64,000 nucleotides of DNA from Acidipropionibacterium acidipropionici (GCF_001441165.1 NZ_CP013126.1:1455551-1519550); one strand, 5' to 3'. Positions 26,774 through 35,461 are shown, counted from the first letter of the stretch. Program-made: numbers and translations. The notes: generated by a model from the sequence alone, not told the origin.

Positions 26774-28249
26774 ATGGGACGAGACACGAGCTCCACCACA
26801 TACACCCGCTCCGAACGGACGCGGTACCGGCTCAAGCTCCACGAGAACCTGGAGACCTTCGCCCGATATCTGCCTCGCGCAGACTTCTCCGACGCGGCGA
26901 CCATCGGCATCGAGATGGAGATCAATCTCACCGACGCCGACGGCCACCCGGTGCGCCGGGCCCTCGACGCCCTCGACGCCATCGGCAATGACGAGTTCCA
27001 GACCGAGATCGGGGCCCACAACATCGAGCTCAACCTCCCGGCGGTACCGGTCGCCGGGCGCGGCCTGGAGCACCTGGAGGACGTCGCCCGCCAGCGTCTG
27101 CACGATGCGCGGATCGCCGTCGAGGAGATCGGCGTCGAACTGGTGCCGGTCGGCATGCTGCCCACCCTCACCGAGGACGACCTGCGCTCCGAGGGGTGGC
27201 GCAATCCTGAGAACCGGTACAAGGCCCTGGACAACGCCATCCTCGAGGCCCGCGGCGAGGACATCCACATCCACGTCCAGGGCGACGACGAGATCGACCT
27301 CACCATCGACTCCATCGCCCCCGAGTCCGCCTGCACCTCCGCCCAGCTCCACCTCCAGGTGCCACCGTCGCAGTTCGCCGCAGCCTGGAACGCGGCCCAG
27401 GCGATCGCGGGCCCGCAGGTGGCCGTGGCCGCGAACGCGCCCTTCTTCCTCGGCCAGGCCGGCTGGGTGGAGAACCGCATCCCGGTCTTCACCCAGGCCA
27501 CCGACACCCGCCCGCCCGAGTTCGCCAACCAGAACGTCCGCCCCCGCGTGTGGTTCGGCGAACGGTGGATCAACACCGTCTTCGACCTGTGGGAGGAGAA
27601 CGTCCGATACTTCCCGGCGATCCTGCCCGAGTCCCGCCAGGCGGCCGGCCAGGCCCTGCTCACCGAGGGGGCCGCGCCCAGACTGCACGAGCTCGTGCTG
27701 CACAACGGCACGATCTGGCGATGGAATCGTCCGGTCTACGACCCGGGCTCGGGCGGGCGCCCGAACCTGCGGATCGAGAACCGGCTGCTGCCCACCGCAC
27801 CCACCGTCCTCGATCAGATCTCCGACGCCGCCTTCTTCTACGGCCTGGTCGGGCGGCTGGTCCACGACCCGCGGCCGCTGTGGTCGCGGATGCCCTTCTC
27901 CGACGCCCGCGCCAATTTCCAGGCCTGTGCCAAGGACGGGCTCACGGCCGACGTCGTCTGGCCCGGGCTGGGCTCCGTTCCGGTGGCCGAACTCGTCGGC
28001 GAGGTGCTCATCCCGCTGGCCAGGGAGGGCCTGGTGATCCAGGAGGTGGACGATGATCTCATCGACCGGTACCTGTCGGTCATCGAGGCCCGCGCCCACA
28101 CCGGCCACAACGGGGCGGCCTGGCAGCGGCGCATGGTTGAGCAGCTGGAGAGCGTGTGGATGGGTCGCGAGGAGGCGCTGGCCGAGATGACGAGGCGCTA
28201 CCGGCAGAACCAGGTGACCGGAAAGCCGGTGCACACCTGGGACATCTGA
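26774..28249 (+). CDS. Glutamate-cysteine ligase-like (GCS2 superfamily) protein
   Basis: 491 residues from ATG 26774 (MGRDTSS); the frame is open further upstream but without RBS. TIGIEMEINLTD near residue 40 and FQTEIGAHNIELNLP near 75 are the ATP/metal-binding strands of the GCS2 fold. SAQLHLQVPP near 195 and the late PNLRIENRLLPTAP near 335 (arginine and glutamate of the active site) continue the pattern. Relatives join glutamate to an amine or cysteine. It may make a gamma-glutamyl compound; no partner enzyme of mycothiol or glutathione synthesis lies beside it. Confidence 0.78.
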   Translation: MGRDTSSTTYTRSERTRYRLKLHENLETFARYLPRADFSDAATIGIEMEINLTDADGHPVRRALDALDAIGNDEFQTEIGAHNIELNLPAVPVAGRGLEHLEDVARQRLHDARIAVEEIGVELVPVGMLPTLTEDDLRSEGWRNPENRYKALDNAILEARGEDIHIHVQGDDEIDLTIDSIAPESACTSAQLHLQVPPSQFAAAWNAAQAIAGPQVAVAANAPFFLGQAGWVENRIPVFTQATDTRPPEFANQNVRPRVWFGERWINTVFDLWEENVRYFPAILPESRQAAGQALLTEGAAPRLHELVLHNGTIWRWNRPVYDPGSGGRPNLRIENRLLPTAPTVLDQISDAAFFYGLVGRLVHDPRPLWSRMPFSDARANFQACAKDGLTADVVWPGLGSVPVAELVGEVLIPLAREGLVIQEVDDDLIDRYLSVIEARAHTGHNGAAWQRRMVEQLESVWMGREEALAEMTRRYRQNQVTGKPVHTWDI

Positions 28250-28288
28250 GGGCTTGACGGCGTGGCGGTGGCCGACCTCACGGCCGGT

Positions 28289-28789
28289 TCAGGCGTAGAA
28301 GCCCTCGCGCAGGTTGATGCCGTGCTCGACCCAGACCTTGAGGGCGGCGAGCATCCCCGTCCAGCCCTCGCAATTGCCGAAGGCGTTCCTGGCTCCCGGA
28401 CTGGTGGCTCGCCACGCCGACTCGGTGATGGTCACCAGGGTCCGGCGCCCCTCGTCGATCGGGGAGAACTCGAAGACGACGGTGGTCTCGGTCAGGCCGT
28501 CCTCGGGCTTGTCGGCGCCCCATCGGATCTCGATGCGACGGGGCGGCGTCGCCTCGACGACGGTGACGGGAAACCGTCCGGGGAAGTCGTGGAAGTCCCA
28601 GGAGACGGTGGCGCCGGACTCCAGGCGCCCGTGCGCGCCGCCGGTCGTGAAGTAGTGGGAGAGCTGGTCGGGGTCGGCGACGGCCTCATAGACCTCGGCC
28701 ACCGGCCGGGACACGCGCCCCGACACGGTGAAGCTGAGTTCGGTGAGGGGCTCGTCATCAGGACTGGTCGGGGTGTTGTCGTCAGTCAT
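28289..28789 (-). CDS. SRPBCC (AHSA1-type) domain protein
   Basis: 166 residues. SFTVSGRVSRPVAEVYEAVADPDQLSHYFTTG starts the helix-grip fold and VVFEFSPIDEGRRTLVTITESAW, then GWTGMLAALKVWVEHGINL, form its C-terminal strands and long helix. Members bind small hydrophobic ligands; many are paired with an ArsR regulator, as here. The divergent ArsR gene begins 16 bp away. Its message appears leaderless (TAAAAT ends 7 nt before ATG). Confidence 0.85.
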   Translation of the reverse strand: MTDDNTPTSPDDEPLTELSFTVSGRVSRPVAEVYEAVADPDQLSHYFTTGGAHGRLESGATVSWDFHDFPGRFPVTVVEATPPRRIEIRWGADKPEDGLTETTVVFEFSPIDEGRRTLVTITESAWRATSPGARNAFGNCEGWTGMLAALKVWVEHGINLREGFYA

Positions 28790-28806
28790 GTGATAATTTT
28801 ACAACA
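28789..28806. promoter_or_regulatory. 16-bp divergent promoter gap with overlapping -10 elements
   Basis: The whole gap between two divergent start codons is GTGATAATTTTACAAC. GATAAT serves the plus strand and TAAAAT the minus strand, each placed so that transcription starts at or within two bases of its ATG. The -35 regions must lie inside the opposite coding sequence. The ArsR protein probably binds here and controls both genes. Confidence 0.5.
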
Positions 28807-29129
28807 TGACGGACGCGAAAGGCACCCCCTCTGACGACGATCTCGTCTTCAAGGCCCTCGCATCACCCGTCAGGCGCCAGATTCTCGACCTCCTCAAGGA
28901 GTCGCCGCGCACCACCGGAGAGGTGTGCGCGAAGATCGAGGATCTCGACCGGACGACTGTTCTGCAGCATCTGCGGGTCCTCGAGACGGCTGGGCTCGTC
29001 AACGGCGACAAGGTGGGCAGACAGCGACGCCTCACGCTCGCACCGCTGCCGATCAAGCGCATCTACGACCGGTGGATCGGCGACTACGCGCGCGCCGCCG
29101 TCGACCTGCTGGAGAGCCTTGGTCAGTGA
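28806..29129 (+). CDS. ArsR-family transcriptional regulator
   Basis: 107 residues. The winged helix covers LASPVRRQILDLLKESPRTTGEVCAKIEDLDRTTVLQHLRVLETAGLV (about 17-65), followed by the wing GDKVGRQRRLTLAPLPI. There is no CxC metal site of the classical ArsR type; it belongs to the subgroup paired with SRPBCC proteins. It is divergent from the SRPBCC gene and its 3' end overlaps the convergent GH65 gene by 7 bp. Confidence 0.9.
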   Translation: MTDAKGTPSDDDLVFKALASPVRRQILDLLKESPRTTGEVCAKIEDLDRTTVLQHLRVLETAGLVNGDKVGRQRRLTLAPLPIKRIYDRWIGDYARAAVDLLESLGQ

Positions 29130-31660
29130 TGCGCCGACCGGCTGGGCAGCCGGGGGGTGATGACGGTGCCGTCGGCCCTCACCTGGCCGACGATGTCGTC
29201 GAGGGTGGGCATCTCGCCCAGGCGCTCGCGGGGCTGCGGGGAGATGACCACCGGGGAGTCGGGGGAGACGTCATAGCTCGTCCCGCACACCTCGATCCTC
29301 GTCCCCGGGCCCTCCTCGACGCTCAGCGCGATCCGCCCGTGGGTCAGCTCCACCCGCACCCGGGTGCCCTGCACCGTGATCCGGAAGGTGAGGCCCTCCC
29401 ACGCCGCGGGCAGTCTCGGTTCCAGCCGGACGCCGCCCCCGGCCGGGTCGTCGCGCAGGCCTCCGAAGCCGTACACCAGCGCGCTCCACACCCCTCCGGC
29501 CGAGGCGATGTGGATGCCGTCGTCGGTGTTGTGATGGGTGTCGGCCAGATCCACGAACAGCAGTTCGCGGAAATGCCCGACGGCCTCGGCGTCATGACCG
29601 ATCTCGGCGGCCATGATCGCCTGGGCCACCGCCGACAGGCTCGAGTCCCCGGTGGTGAGAGGCTCGTAGTAGTGGAAGTCCCTGGCCTTCTCCTCGGCGG
29701 TGAACTCCCCGGAGTGCAGGAATTCGGCGAGCACGACGTCGGTCTGCTTGATGACCTGGAATCGATAGATCACCAGCGGGTGATAGTGCAGCAGGAGAGG
29801 AAAATCCGAGGCGGAGGTGTGGGGAAGATCCCACACCTCCTTGGTGAGGAAGCGGTCATCCTGGGGATGCACCTGAAGCTGCTCGTCATAGGGGATCGCC
29901 ATGGCGTCGGCGGCATGCTCCCACAGGGCCACCTCGTCGGGCTTCAGGACCACCCTCTTCACCATCCTGGCGTACTGCTCCGGCCGGTCCCGCCTGAGTC
30001 CCCGCACCGCGGCGACGGCGTCGCGAAGGTTCCCGCGGGCCATGATGTTGGTGTAGAGGTTGTCGTCGACGACGGTGGTGTACTCGTCGGGGCCGGTCAC
30101 CCCGTGGATGTGGAAGGCGTCCTGCCCGTCGGTGCGGAAGAAACCCAGATCGGCCCACATCCGGGCCGTCTCCACCAGCATGTCGATCGCGTCCCGGGTG
30201 AGGAAATCGCGATCCCCGGTGGTACGGACATACAGCATGAGAGCGTAGGCGATATCGGCGTCGATGTGATACTGGGCGGTTCCCTGGGCGTAATTGGCCG
30301 ACGCCTCATGACCATTGATGGTGCGCCACGGGAACAATGCCCCGGACATATTGATCTCATGGGCCCGGCGCCGGGCGGCGGGCAGCATCGTGCACCGGAA
30401 CCGCAGCGCGGACCGCGACACCTCCGGGGTGGTGTAGGAGAAGAACGGCAGGACGTAGACCTCCCCGTCCCAGAAGTAGTGGCCCGAGTAGCCGTTGCCG
30501 GTCAGCCCCTTGGCGGGGATCCCGTGGCCGGCCGAGCACATCGCGGCCTGGGCGACGTGGAAGATGTTGAACCGGACGGCCTGCTGCAGCTCGGGCCGGC
30601 CCGCGATCTCGACGTCGCTGCGGGCCCAGAATCCCTCGCACCAGGCCCGCTGCTCGGCCACCAATCCGTCGACACCCACATCCCTGGCGTCGTGGATCGT
30701 GCGCCGGCACCGCTGGGCGAGCTCGCTGGAGGCCGAGGACCGTGAGGTGTGATAGGCGGCGTACTTGACGACGCGCAGCGTCGAGCCGCTCCTGGCCCGG
30801 GTGCGGAACTCGCGGGTGGCGGCGTCCGGGGACTCCTCGTGGTACTGGCTGATCGGCCCGTCGGCGGTGACGTCGTGGTCGACGCCGACGGCCAGCGTCA
30901 TCCCCGAGGCGGCCGCGCGGTAGCCCAGCGATGTGCAGGTGCCCTCGGAGCCGAGGTGGGTGGACACCAGGACATGCGCTCCCAGCTTGGAGCTCTTGCG
31001 CGGATCGGGCACCGGGCCCGCCGGGTGCGACTCCAGCTCCGCCTGCAGCGGGGTCGCGAGCGAGGCGTCGCCGGCCTCATCCTCGGCCAGCGCGGTCTGC
31101 GCGTCGATCCGGTTCACCACGGTGGAGACGACGGTGAGGCCCAGATCGCCGTCCAGCGGCGTGACCTCCAGCTCCATCACCGCCAGATGGGGACGGGTGA
31201 AGCTCACCATCCTGCGCGAGACCACGCGGACTCGCACCTTCGAGGGTGTGCGCCACACGACGGTCCTGGTGAGGATGCCGGAGCGCAGGTCCAGACGCCG
31301 TTCGTAGGCCTCCAGATCGGCCACCGGTAGATGGAGGGGCTCGTCGCCGACGTAGAGCCTCATCACCGTGGCGTCGGGGACCGGAATCATCTCCTGCCCC
31401 ACCCGCGCGAAGCCGTAGGCCTCCTCGGCGTGGTGGATCGGGTAGGTCTCGTGGAACCCGTTGACGTAGGAGCCGGGGCTGGTGGCGTCATGCCCCTCCG
31501 GCGAGGTGCCGCGGATGCCGAGATACCCGTTGCCGACGGCGAACAGGGTCTCGGCGGTACGGGCGTCGGCCACCGGCGGCTCCGTCTCGCGCAGCTCCCA
31601 GGGATCGACGGGGTAGCGCATCCGGTCGAGCGGGTCGGCGTCCGGATCCAGGGTGTCCAC
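29123..31660 (-). CDS. GH65 family glycoside phosphorylase/hydrolase
   Basis: 845 residues from GTG 31660, preceded by GGAGGAACC. An N-terminal beta-sandwich (about 30-290) begins with ETLFAVGNGYLGIRG. The (alpha/alpha)6 barrel contains GHYFWDGEVYVLPFF near 390 and HIHGVTGPDEYT with the general-acid Glu at about 526; the phosphate-site segment HTSASDFPLLLHY and a small C-terminal beta domain follow. Family members act on maltose, trehalose, kojibiose or nigerose. No signal peptide, so it works in the cytoplasm. There is no beta-phosphoglucomutase gene beside it, so the substrate is uncertain. Confidence 0.88.
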   Translation of the reverse strand: MDTLDPDADPLDRMRYPVDPWELRETEPPVADARTAETLFAVGNGYLGIRGTSPEGHDATSPGSYVNGFHETYPIHHAEEAYGFARVGQEMIPVPDATVMRLYVGDEPLHLPVADLEAYERRLDLRSGILTRTVVWRTPSKVRVRVVSRRMVSFTRPHLAVMELEVTPLDGDLGLTVVSTVVNRIDAQTALAEDEAGDASLATPLQAELESHPAGPVPDPRKSSKLGAHVLVSTHLGSEGTCTSLGYRAAASGMTLAVGVDHDVTADGPISQYHEESPDAATREFRTRARSGSTLRVVKYAAYHTSRSSASSELAQRCRRTIHDARDVGVDGLVAEQRAWCEGFWARSDVEIAGRPELQQAVRFNIFHVAQAAMCSAGHGIPAKGLTGNGYSGHYFWDGEVYVLPFFSYTTPEVSRSALRFRCTMLPAARRRAHEINMSGALFPWRTINGHEASANYAQGTAQYHIDADIAYALMLYVRTTGDRDFLTRDAIDMLVETARMWADLGFFRTDGQDAFHIHGVTGPDEYTTVVDDNLYTNIMARGNLRDAVAAVRGLRRDRPEQYARMVKRVVLKPDEVALWEHAADAMAIPYDEQLQVHPQDDRFLTKEVWDLPHTSASDFPLLLHYHPLVIYRFQVIKQTDVVLAEFLHSGEFTAEEKARDFHYYEPLTTGDSSLSAVAQAIMAAEIGHDAEAVGHFRELLFVDLADTHHNTDDGIHIASAGGVWSALVYGFGGLRDDPAGGGVRLEPRLPAAWEGLTFRITVQGTRVRVELTHGRIALSVEEGPGTRIEVCGTSYDVSPDSPVVISPQPRERLGEMPTLDDIVGQVRADGTVITPRLPSRSAHH

Positions 31661-31978
31661 GGTTCCTCCCTCCGGCGCCGGGCCTCGGCGCCCTGCTCCC
31701 ATCCTGCCCCTCGGTCAAATCGTCCTGCTCCCTCTCCACGTCGACGTTGCGCCAGAGTCTGGCGCTTCGTGGCCGAACATCGGGCCGGCGCGGACCGGCG
31801 GACGTCGCAGTGACGGTTTGTGAGAGCGGTGACGGCGCATCCGGGATCGCAACGTCCGGGTAACACTCCCGACATAGAACGTCTTTATCGTCAACTGTCA
31901 ACAGATGACAGTCGCTCGGCCGACCCGCCGGGACCCCGACCCCGACCGTCACCGCTCCCCCCGGAAGAAGGCAGCACC
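31661..31978. other. Divergent control region between GH65 and the ABC importer
   Basis: About 320 bases carrying promoters in both directions. The right part contains the 19-bp GntR-type motif at 31888-31906. No gene was recognised. Confidence 0.45.
31888..31906. promoter_or_regulatory. GntR-type operator A, before the ABC importer
   Basis: TCGTCAACTGTCAACAGAT; its reverse complement matches the motif before the M24 gene (47537-47555) at 18 of 19 positions and shares TGTTGAC with the sites at 37189 and 46597. It lies 73 bp before ATG 31979. Confidence 0.6.
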
Positions 31979-32878
31979 ATGCTTCACGCTCGGACTCCCC
32001 TTTCCATCACCAAGAGACTCGCCGCCGTGACCACCGGTCTCGCCCTCCTGGCCGGTATGACGGCCTGTTCGGGGGACGGCAAGATCCCCGAGGCCGCCGG
32101 AGCCAGCGGCGGTGGCCTGACGGTCGAGAAGGCCAAGCAGCAGGGCACCCTCAACATCGCCATCGGCAATGAGCCGCCCTACACCAAGATCGCCGGCGAC
32201 GGTTCGGTCACCGGTGCCGAGCCCGACGTCGTCCGCGCCGTCGCCAAGCGGATGGGCATCAAGAACGTCAAGGGCACCGTGACCCCCTACGACTCGATGA
32301 TCCCGGGTCTCAAGGCCGGCCGGTGGGACACCGTCGCGGCGGGCCTGTTCATGAAGCAGTCGCGCTGCTCCCAGGTGATCTACACCTCGCCGGTGATCGT
32401 CTCCACCGAGTCCTTCGCGGTGCCCACCGGCAACCCGAAGAAGCTGACGACCATCGCTGATGTCACCAAGGACCCCAAGCTCAAGGTCGCAGTCCTCAAG
32501 GGCGGATTCGAGGAGGGCATCCTCGACGGCATCAAGCTGGCCGGCGGCCAGAAGGTCGTCGTCAGCGACGCCCAGACCGGCGTCGAGGCGCTGAAGTCCA
32601 ACCGGGCCGACGCCTTCCTGCTGCCCACCCTCTCGCTGACCGACCTCAAGAAGACCACCGGAGGCTTCGACGTCACCAAGGCCATCTCGGACGCCCCGGT
32701 CACCGGATCGGGAGCCGCCTTCGCCACCACTGACAAGGCATTCGCCGACGCCTACAACGCCGAGCTCGAGAAGTTCAAGAAGACCAGCGAGTTCGACTCC
32801 ATCATGAGCAAGTGGGGATTCGATGCTGACGCCGCCAGGAAGGCCACCGTCACCGAACTCTGCAAGTCCAAGGGCTGA
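31979..32878 (+). CDS. ABC transporter substrate-binding lipoprotein, polar amino acid/ectoine (EhuB-like) type
   Basis: 299 residues. Signal peptide with lipobox-like end LLAGMTAC places the mature Cys at about residue 30. The SBP_bac_3 fold is shown by GTLNIAIGNEPPYTKIAGDGSVTGAEPDVVRAVAKRMG (about 52-90), WDTVAAGLFMKQSRC near 125 and KVAVLKGGFEEGIL near 165. Such proteins bind amino acids, opines or ectoines. It heads a four-gene importer operon (binding protein, two permeases, ATPase), the same set as ehuBCDA, and carries the GntR-type motif in its leader region. Confidence 0.88.
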   Translation: MLHARTPLSITKRLAAVTTGLALLAGMTACSGDGKIPEAAGASGGGLTVEKAKQQGTLNIAIGNEPPYTKIAGDGSVTGAEPDVVRAVAKRMGIKNVKGTVTPYDSMIPGLKAGRWDTVAAGLFMKQSRCSQVIYTSPVIVSTESFAVPTGNPKKLTTIADVTKDPKLKVAVLKGGFEEGILDGIKLAGGQKVVVSDAQTGVEALKSNRADAFLLPTLSLTDLKKTTGGFDVTKAISDAPVTGSGAAFATTDKAFADAYNAELEKFKKTSEFDSIMSKWGFDADAARKATVTELCKSKG

Positions 32879-32886
32879 GGCATCCC

Positions 32887-33690
32887 GTGGACGCACTGCT
32901 CAATTTCCGGCCTCTGCTGCAGAGCGGCTTCGTCACCACCCTCATCGTCACCGTTCTCGGTGCTCTTGTAGCCCTGATCATCGCCTTCCTGGTGGGTGTG
33001 GCCCGGTATTCAAAGAATCGGATCCTCTCGATTCCGGCGGGCATCTTCATCGAGGTGTTCCGCGGCACGTCGCTCATCGTCCAGATGTTCTGGCTGTTCT
33101 ACGTGCTGCCCTTCTTCGGGATCGACCTTCCGCCGATGGTCACCGCGGTCATCGCGCTGGGATTCAATGAGGGTGCCTACGCCGCCGAGATCGTGCGCAG
33201 CGCCCTGGCCGCCGTACCGAAGGGCCAGAACGAGGCCAGCATCGCGCTGAGTCTCTCCCCGCGGCGCACGCTGTGGCGGATCAAGATGCCCCAGGCCATC
33301 GCGATCATGCTTCCCTCGCTGGGCAACGTGCTCGTCGATCTGTTCAAGAACACCTCGCTGGTCTCCCTGGTGACGGTGGTCGAACTCACCTTCGCGGCTC
33401 AGCAGATCCGTACCTCCACGGGCCAGACCCTCGCCGTCTACGGCTTCCTGCTCGTCGTCTACTTCGTGGTCTCGCTGCTGCTCGGGCGCCTGGTGGCGCT
33501 CGCCGAACGGGTCGTCTCCCGGCGCTTCGGCACCGGGGGCCCGGGCCGGCGATCGACAGGCCGCCGCACCGCGGCGGCCGCGGGGCCGGCCGGCGTCTCC
33601 CCGGTGTCCGTGCCGGCACAAGTGTCCCCGATGTCCGTGCCCGCACAAGTTTCTCCGGTGTCCGTGCCAGCACGAGGAGGGGTGTCCTGA
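32887..33690 (+). CDS. ABC permease 1 (HisM/EhuC-like) with a repetitive C-terminal tail
   Basis: 267 residues from GTG 32887, 8 bp after the binding-protein stop. Five helices and the conserved cytoplasmic loop EIVRSALAAVPKGQNEASIALSLS near 103-126 (the EAA loop for the ATPase) identify a polar amino acid permease. The last about 50 residues are a Pro/Val/Ser tail with three copies of VSPVSVPAQ (DNA repeat 33595-33675) not expected in the family. The stop overlaps the next gene's ATG by one base. Confidence 0.88.
   Translation: MDALLNFRPLLQSGFVTTLIVTVLGALVALIIAFLVGVARYSKNRILSIPAGIFIEVFRGTSLIVQMFWLFYVLPFFGIDLPPMVTAVIALGFNEGAYAAEIVRSALAAVPKGQNEASIALSLSPRRTLWRIKMPQAIAIMLPSLGNVLVDLFKNTSLVSLVTVVELTFAAQQIRTSTGQTLAVYGFLLVVYFVVSLLLGRLVALAERVVSRRFGTGGPGRRSTGRRTAAAAGPAGVSPVSVPAQVSPMSVPAQVSPVSVPARGGVS
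33595..33675 (+). repeat. Three 27-bp tandem repeats in the permease tail
   Basis: Units at 33595-33621, 33622-33648 and 33649-33675 encode VSPVSVPAQ, VSPMSVPAQ and VSPVSVPAR. Differences are mostly in third codon positions, so the array is not brand-new. Confidence 0.85.
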
Positions 33691-34343
33691 TGTGGGATCC
33701 CGATTTCGCCGCATTCGTCTTCCCCTCCCTGCTGCGCGGCCTGGGAGTGACCATCGAGATCACGCTCATCGGTAGCGCGATCGCCCTGGTGCTCGGCCTG
33801 ATCGTCGCGATCCTGCGCAATCTCCGCATCCCGGTGCTCCAGCAGGTGCTCTGGTTCTATGTGGAGTTCATCCGCGGGACGCCGGTTCTCGTGCAGGCCT
33901 ACTTCGCATTCTTCGTGATGCCGAAGCTGGGCGTGAGCATCGATCCCCTACAGACCGGAATCCTCGTCATGGGGATCAACTACAGCGCCTACATGGCCGA
34001 GGTGTACCGGGCCGGAATCGAGTCGATCCCGAAGGGCCAGTGGGAGGCGGTCCGGGCATTGAGCCTGCCGGGCTCGCGGGCCTGGCGGCGCATCATCATT
34101 CCGCAGGCGGTCCCGCCCATCGTCCCCGCCCTGGGCAATTACGTCATCCAGATGTTCAAGGACTCTGCCATCCTGTCGGCGATCACCGTCACCGAGATGA
34201 TGTCGCGCGCGCTGTCTGCCGGGTCCTCCTACTACCGCTACATCGAACCCCTCACCATCGCGGGCCTGTTGTTCCTCGTGGTGAGTTACCTGTCCTCGAT
34301 CCTCGTCCGACGTCTGGAGAAGCGCCTTGTCATCAATCAGTGA
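33690..34343 (+). CDS. ABC permease 2 (EhuD-like)
   Basis: 217 residues from ATG 33690; the open frame upstream lies in permease 1. Hydrophobic helices surround the EAA loop EVYRAGIESIPKGQWEAVRALSLPGSRAW near 105-133, and YVEFIRGTPVLVQ near 50 is typical of the HisMQ family. It pairs with permease 1 to form the membrane channel. The next gene starts 17 bp before its stop, so the operon is tightly coupled. Confidence 0.9.
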   Translation: MWDPDFAAFVFPSLLRGLGVTIEITLIGSAIALVLGLIVAILRNLRIPVLQQVLWFYVEFIRGTPVLVQAYFAFFVMPKLGVSIDPLQTGILVMGINYSAYMAEVYRAGIESIPKGQWEAVRALSLPGSRAWRRIIIPQAVPPIVPALGNYVIQMFKDSAILSAITVTEMMSRALSAGSSYYRYIEPLTIAGLLFLVVSYLSSILVRRLEKRLVINQ

Positions 34344-35139
34344 GATCGCACAGACAGCCTCGGGGGATGCCAGGCCCCGGCAGACCGACCGGATGATCGA
34401 GTTCAGGGCCGTCCACAAGGCCTGGGGCGCCAACACCGTCCTGGACGGCCTGGACTTCAAGGTCAGCCACGGCGAGAAGGTGACCATCATCGGCCCCTCC
34501 GGGTCCGGCAAGACGACCATCCTGCGGATCCTCATGACGCTGGAGACCCCCGACTCGGGAGCCGTGCTGGTCGACGGCCAGACGCTGTGGCCGGTCCAGG
34601 GCTCCAGACGCGGAGGAGGACGCGCCCAGGACGCCATCCGCCGCGAGATCGGCATGGTCTTCCAGCACTTCAACCTCTTCCCCCACCTGTCGGTGGTCGA
34701 CAACATCATCGAGGCGCCGATCAACGTCCTGGGGTTGCCGAAGGACCAGGCGCGGGCCGAGGCGGCCGACCTGCTCGAACGAGTCGGGCTCACCGATCAT
34801 GCCGATCACAAGCCCCATCAGCTCTCGGGCGGGCAGCAGCAGCGTGCCGCGATAGCCCGGGCGCTGGCGATGCGGCCCCGTCTGCTGCTCTTCGACGAGC
34901 CCACCTCGGCCCTCGATCCGGAGATGGTCGGCGGCGTCCTGGACGTCATCCGCGAGGTGGCCGATTCCCACGCGATCACCATGCTCCTGGTGACCCACGA
35001 GATGCGCTTCGCATCCGAGATCTCCGACCGTGTGGTGATGTTCGATTCCGGCACGGTGGTGGAGCAGGGGAGCCCGGACCAGGTGTTCGGCAACCCCACC
35101 AATGAGCGCACCCGGCGCTTCCTCAGCGCCCTGTCCTGA
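34327..35139 (+). CDS. ABC transporter ATP-binding protein (GlnQ/EhuA-like)
   Basis: 270 residues from TTG 34327 with GGAG upstream; ATG 34393 (MIEFRAV) is the alternative and would match the usual N-terminus of the family. Walker A GPSGSGKTT near 58, Q-loop VFQHFNLFP near 113, signature LSGGQQQR near 163, Walker B LLLFDEPTSALD near 184 and H-loop THE near 220 are intact. It energises the adjacent importer. Confidence 0.93.
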   Translation: MSSISEIAQTASGDARPRQTDRMIEFRAVHKAWGANTVLDGLDFKVSHGEKVTIIGPSGSGKTTILRILMTLETPDSGAVLVDGQTLWPVQGSRRGGGRAQDAIRREIGMVFQHFNLFPHLSVVDNIIEAPINVLGLPKDQARAEAADLLERVGLTDHADHKPHQLSGGQQQRAAIARALAMRPRLLLFDEPTSALDPEMVGGVLDVIREVADSHAITMLLVTHEMRFASEISDRVVMFDSGTVVEQGSPDQVFGNPTNERTRRFLSALS

Positions 35140-35186
35140 GGAGTCGGGACGGAACGTGCACGCCGGCTCCAGGATGTGACACGTCC

Positions 35187-35214
35187 TTCCGAGGGGCGGG
35201 ACGGCTCCTAACGT
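35187..35214 (+). promoter_or_regulatory. Promoter for a leaderless micro-ORF
   Basis: TTCCGA (35187-35192) and TAACGT (35209-35214) are 16 nt apart; the expected start falls on the ATG at 35222. Confidence 0.45.
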
Positions 35215-35221
35215 CGTGGTC

Positions 35222-35260
35222 ATGCAAGACATGGCACCGGTGGGCCGGGAGATTACGTAG
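35222..35260 (+). CDS. 12-residue candidate leader peptide
   Basis: Encodes MQDMAPVGREIT then TAG. Its ATG is placed exactly at the predicted transcription start, a common arrangement for actinobacterial leader peptides. No codon run for a particular amino acid is visible, so the signal sensed, if any, is unknown. Confidence 0.35.
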   Translation: MQDMAPVGREIT

Positions 35261-35365
35261 CGCGTTGTCGGCGCCTGATGGCGCGGGCAACGCGATGCGT
35301 CCTCTCCCCGATGGATCCGGGGTCCAGATCCCCGTCCTCCCAACGCCACCCGGAAGCCGGTCCTC

Positions 35366-35461
35366 ATGTCCACCCTCACCGCAGAATCCCCTAGCCGCAC
35401 CGCGGCCCGCACCGGCGCGCTGGACCTGATCTCCTGTCGCGACCGTCCGCGACTCAGGTGA
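35366..35461 (+). CDS. 31-residue ORF, remnant or leader
   Basis: Encodes MSTLTAESPSRTAARTG then ALDLISCRDRPRLR and stop. It overlaps the end of the convergent EutA-like gene by 8 bp. It may be the truncated N-terminus of a lost gene behind the leader region or a second leader peptide. No RBS stands out beyond a weak GGAAG. Confidence 0.3.
   Translation: MSTLTAESPSRTAARTGALDLISCRDRPRLR

Larger units (their letters stand above)
35140..35453 (+). other. Orphan leader region: promoter, leaderless micro-ORF and stem-loops
   Basis: A plus-strand promoter, a 12-residue leaderless ORF, a two-step hairpin (CGCGTTG 35261-35267 with CAACGCG 35288-35294; inner GCGCC/GGCGC) and a second possible stem around 35305-35333 (CCCCG / CGGGG / CCCCG alternatives) occur in a row. 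The only thing that follows on this strand is a 31-residue ORF, then a convergent gene. It looks like the 5' leader of a gene that is no longer there. No known riboswitch consensus was matched. Confidence 0.4.

Noticed and set aside
35209-35366. SAM, TPP, cobalamin or T-box riboswitch
   Set aside because: None of the conserved core sequences of these RNAs could be matched; only generic stems are visible.
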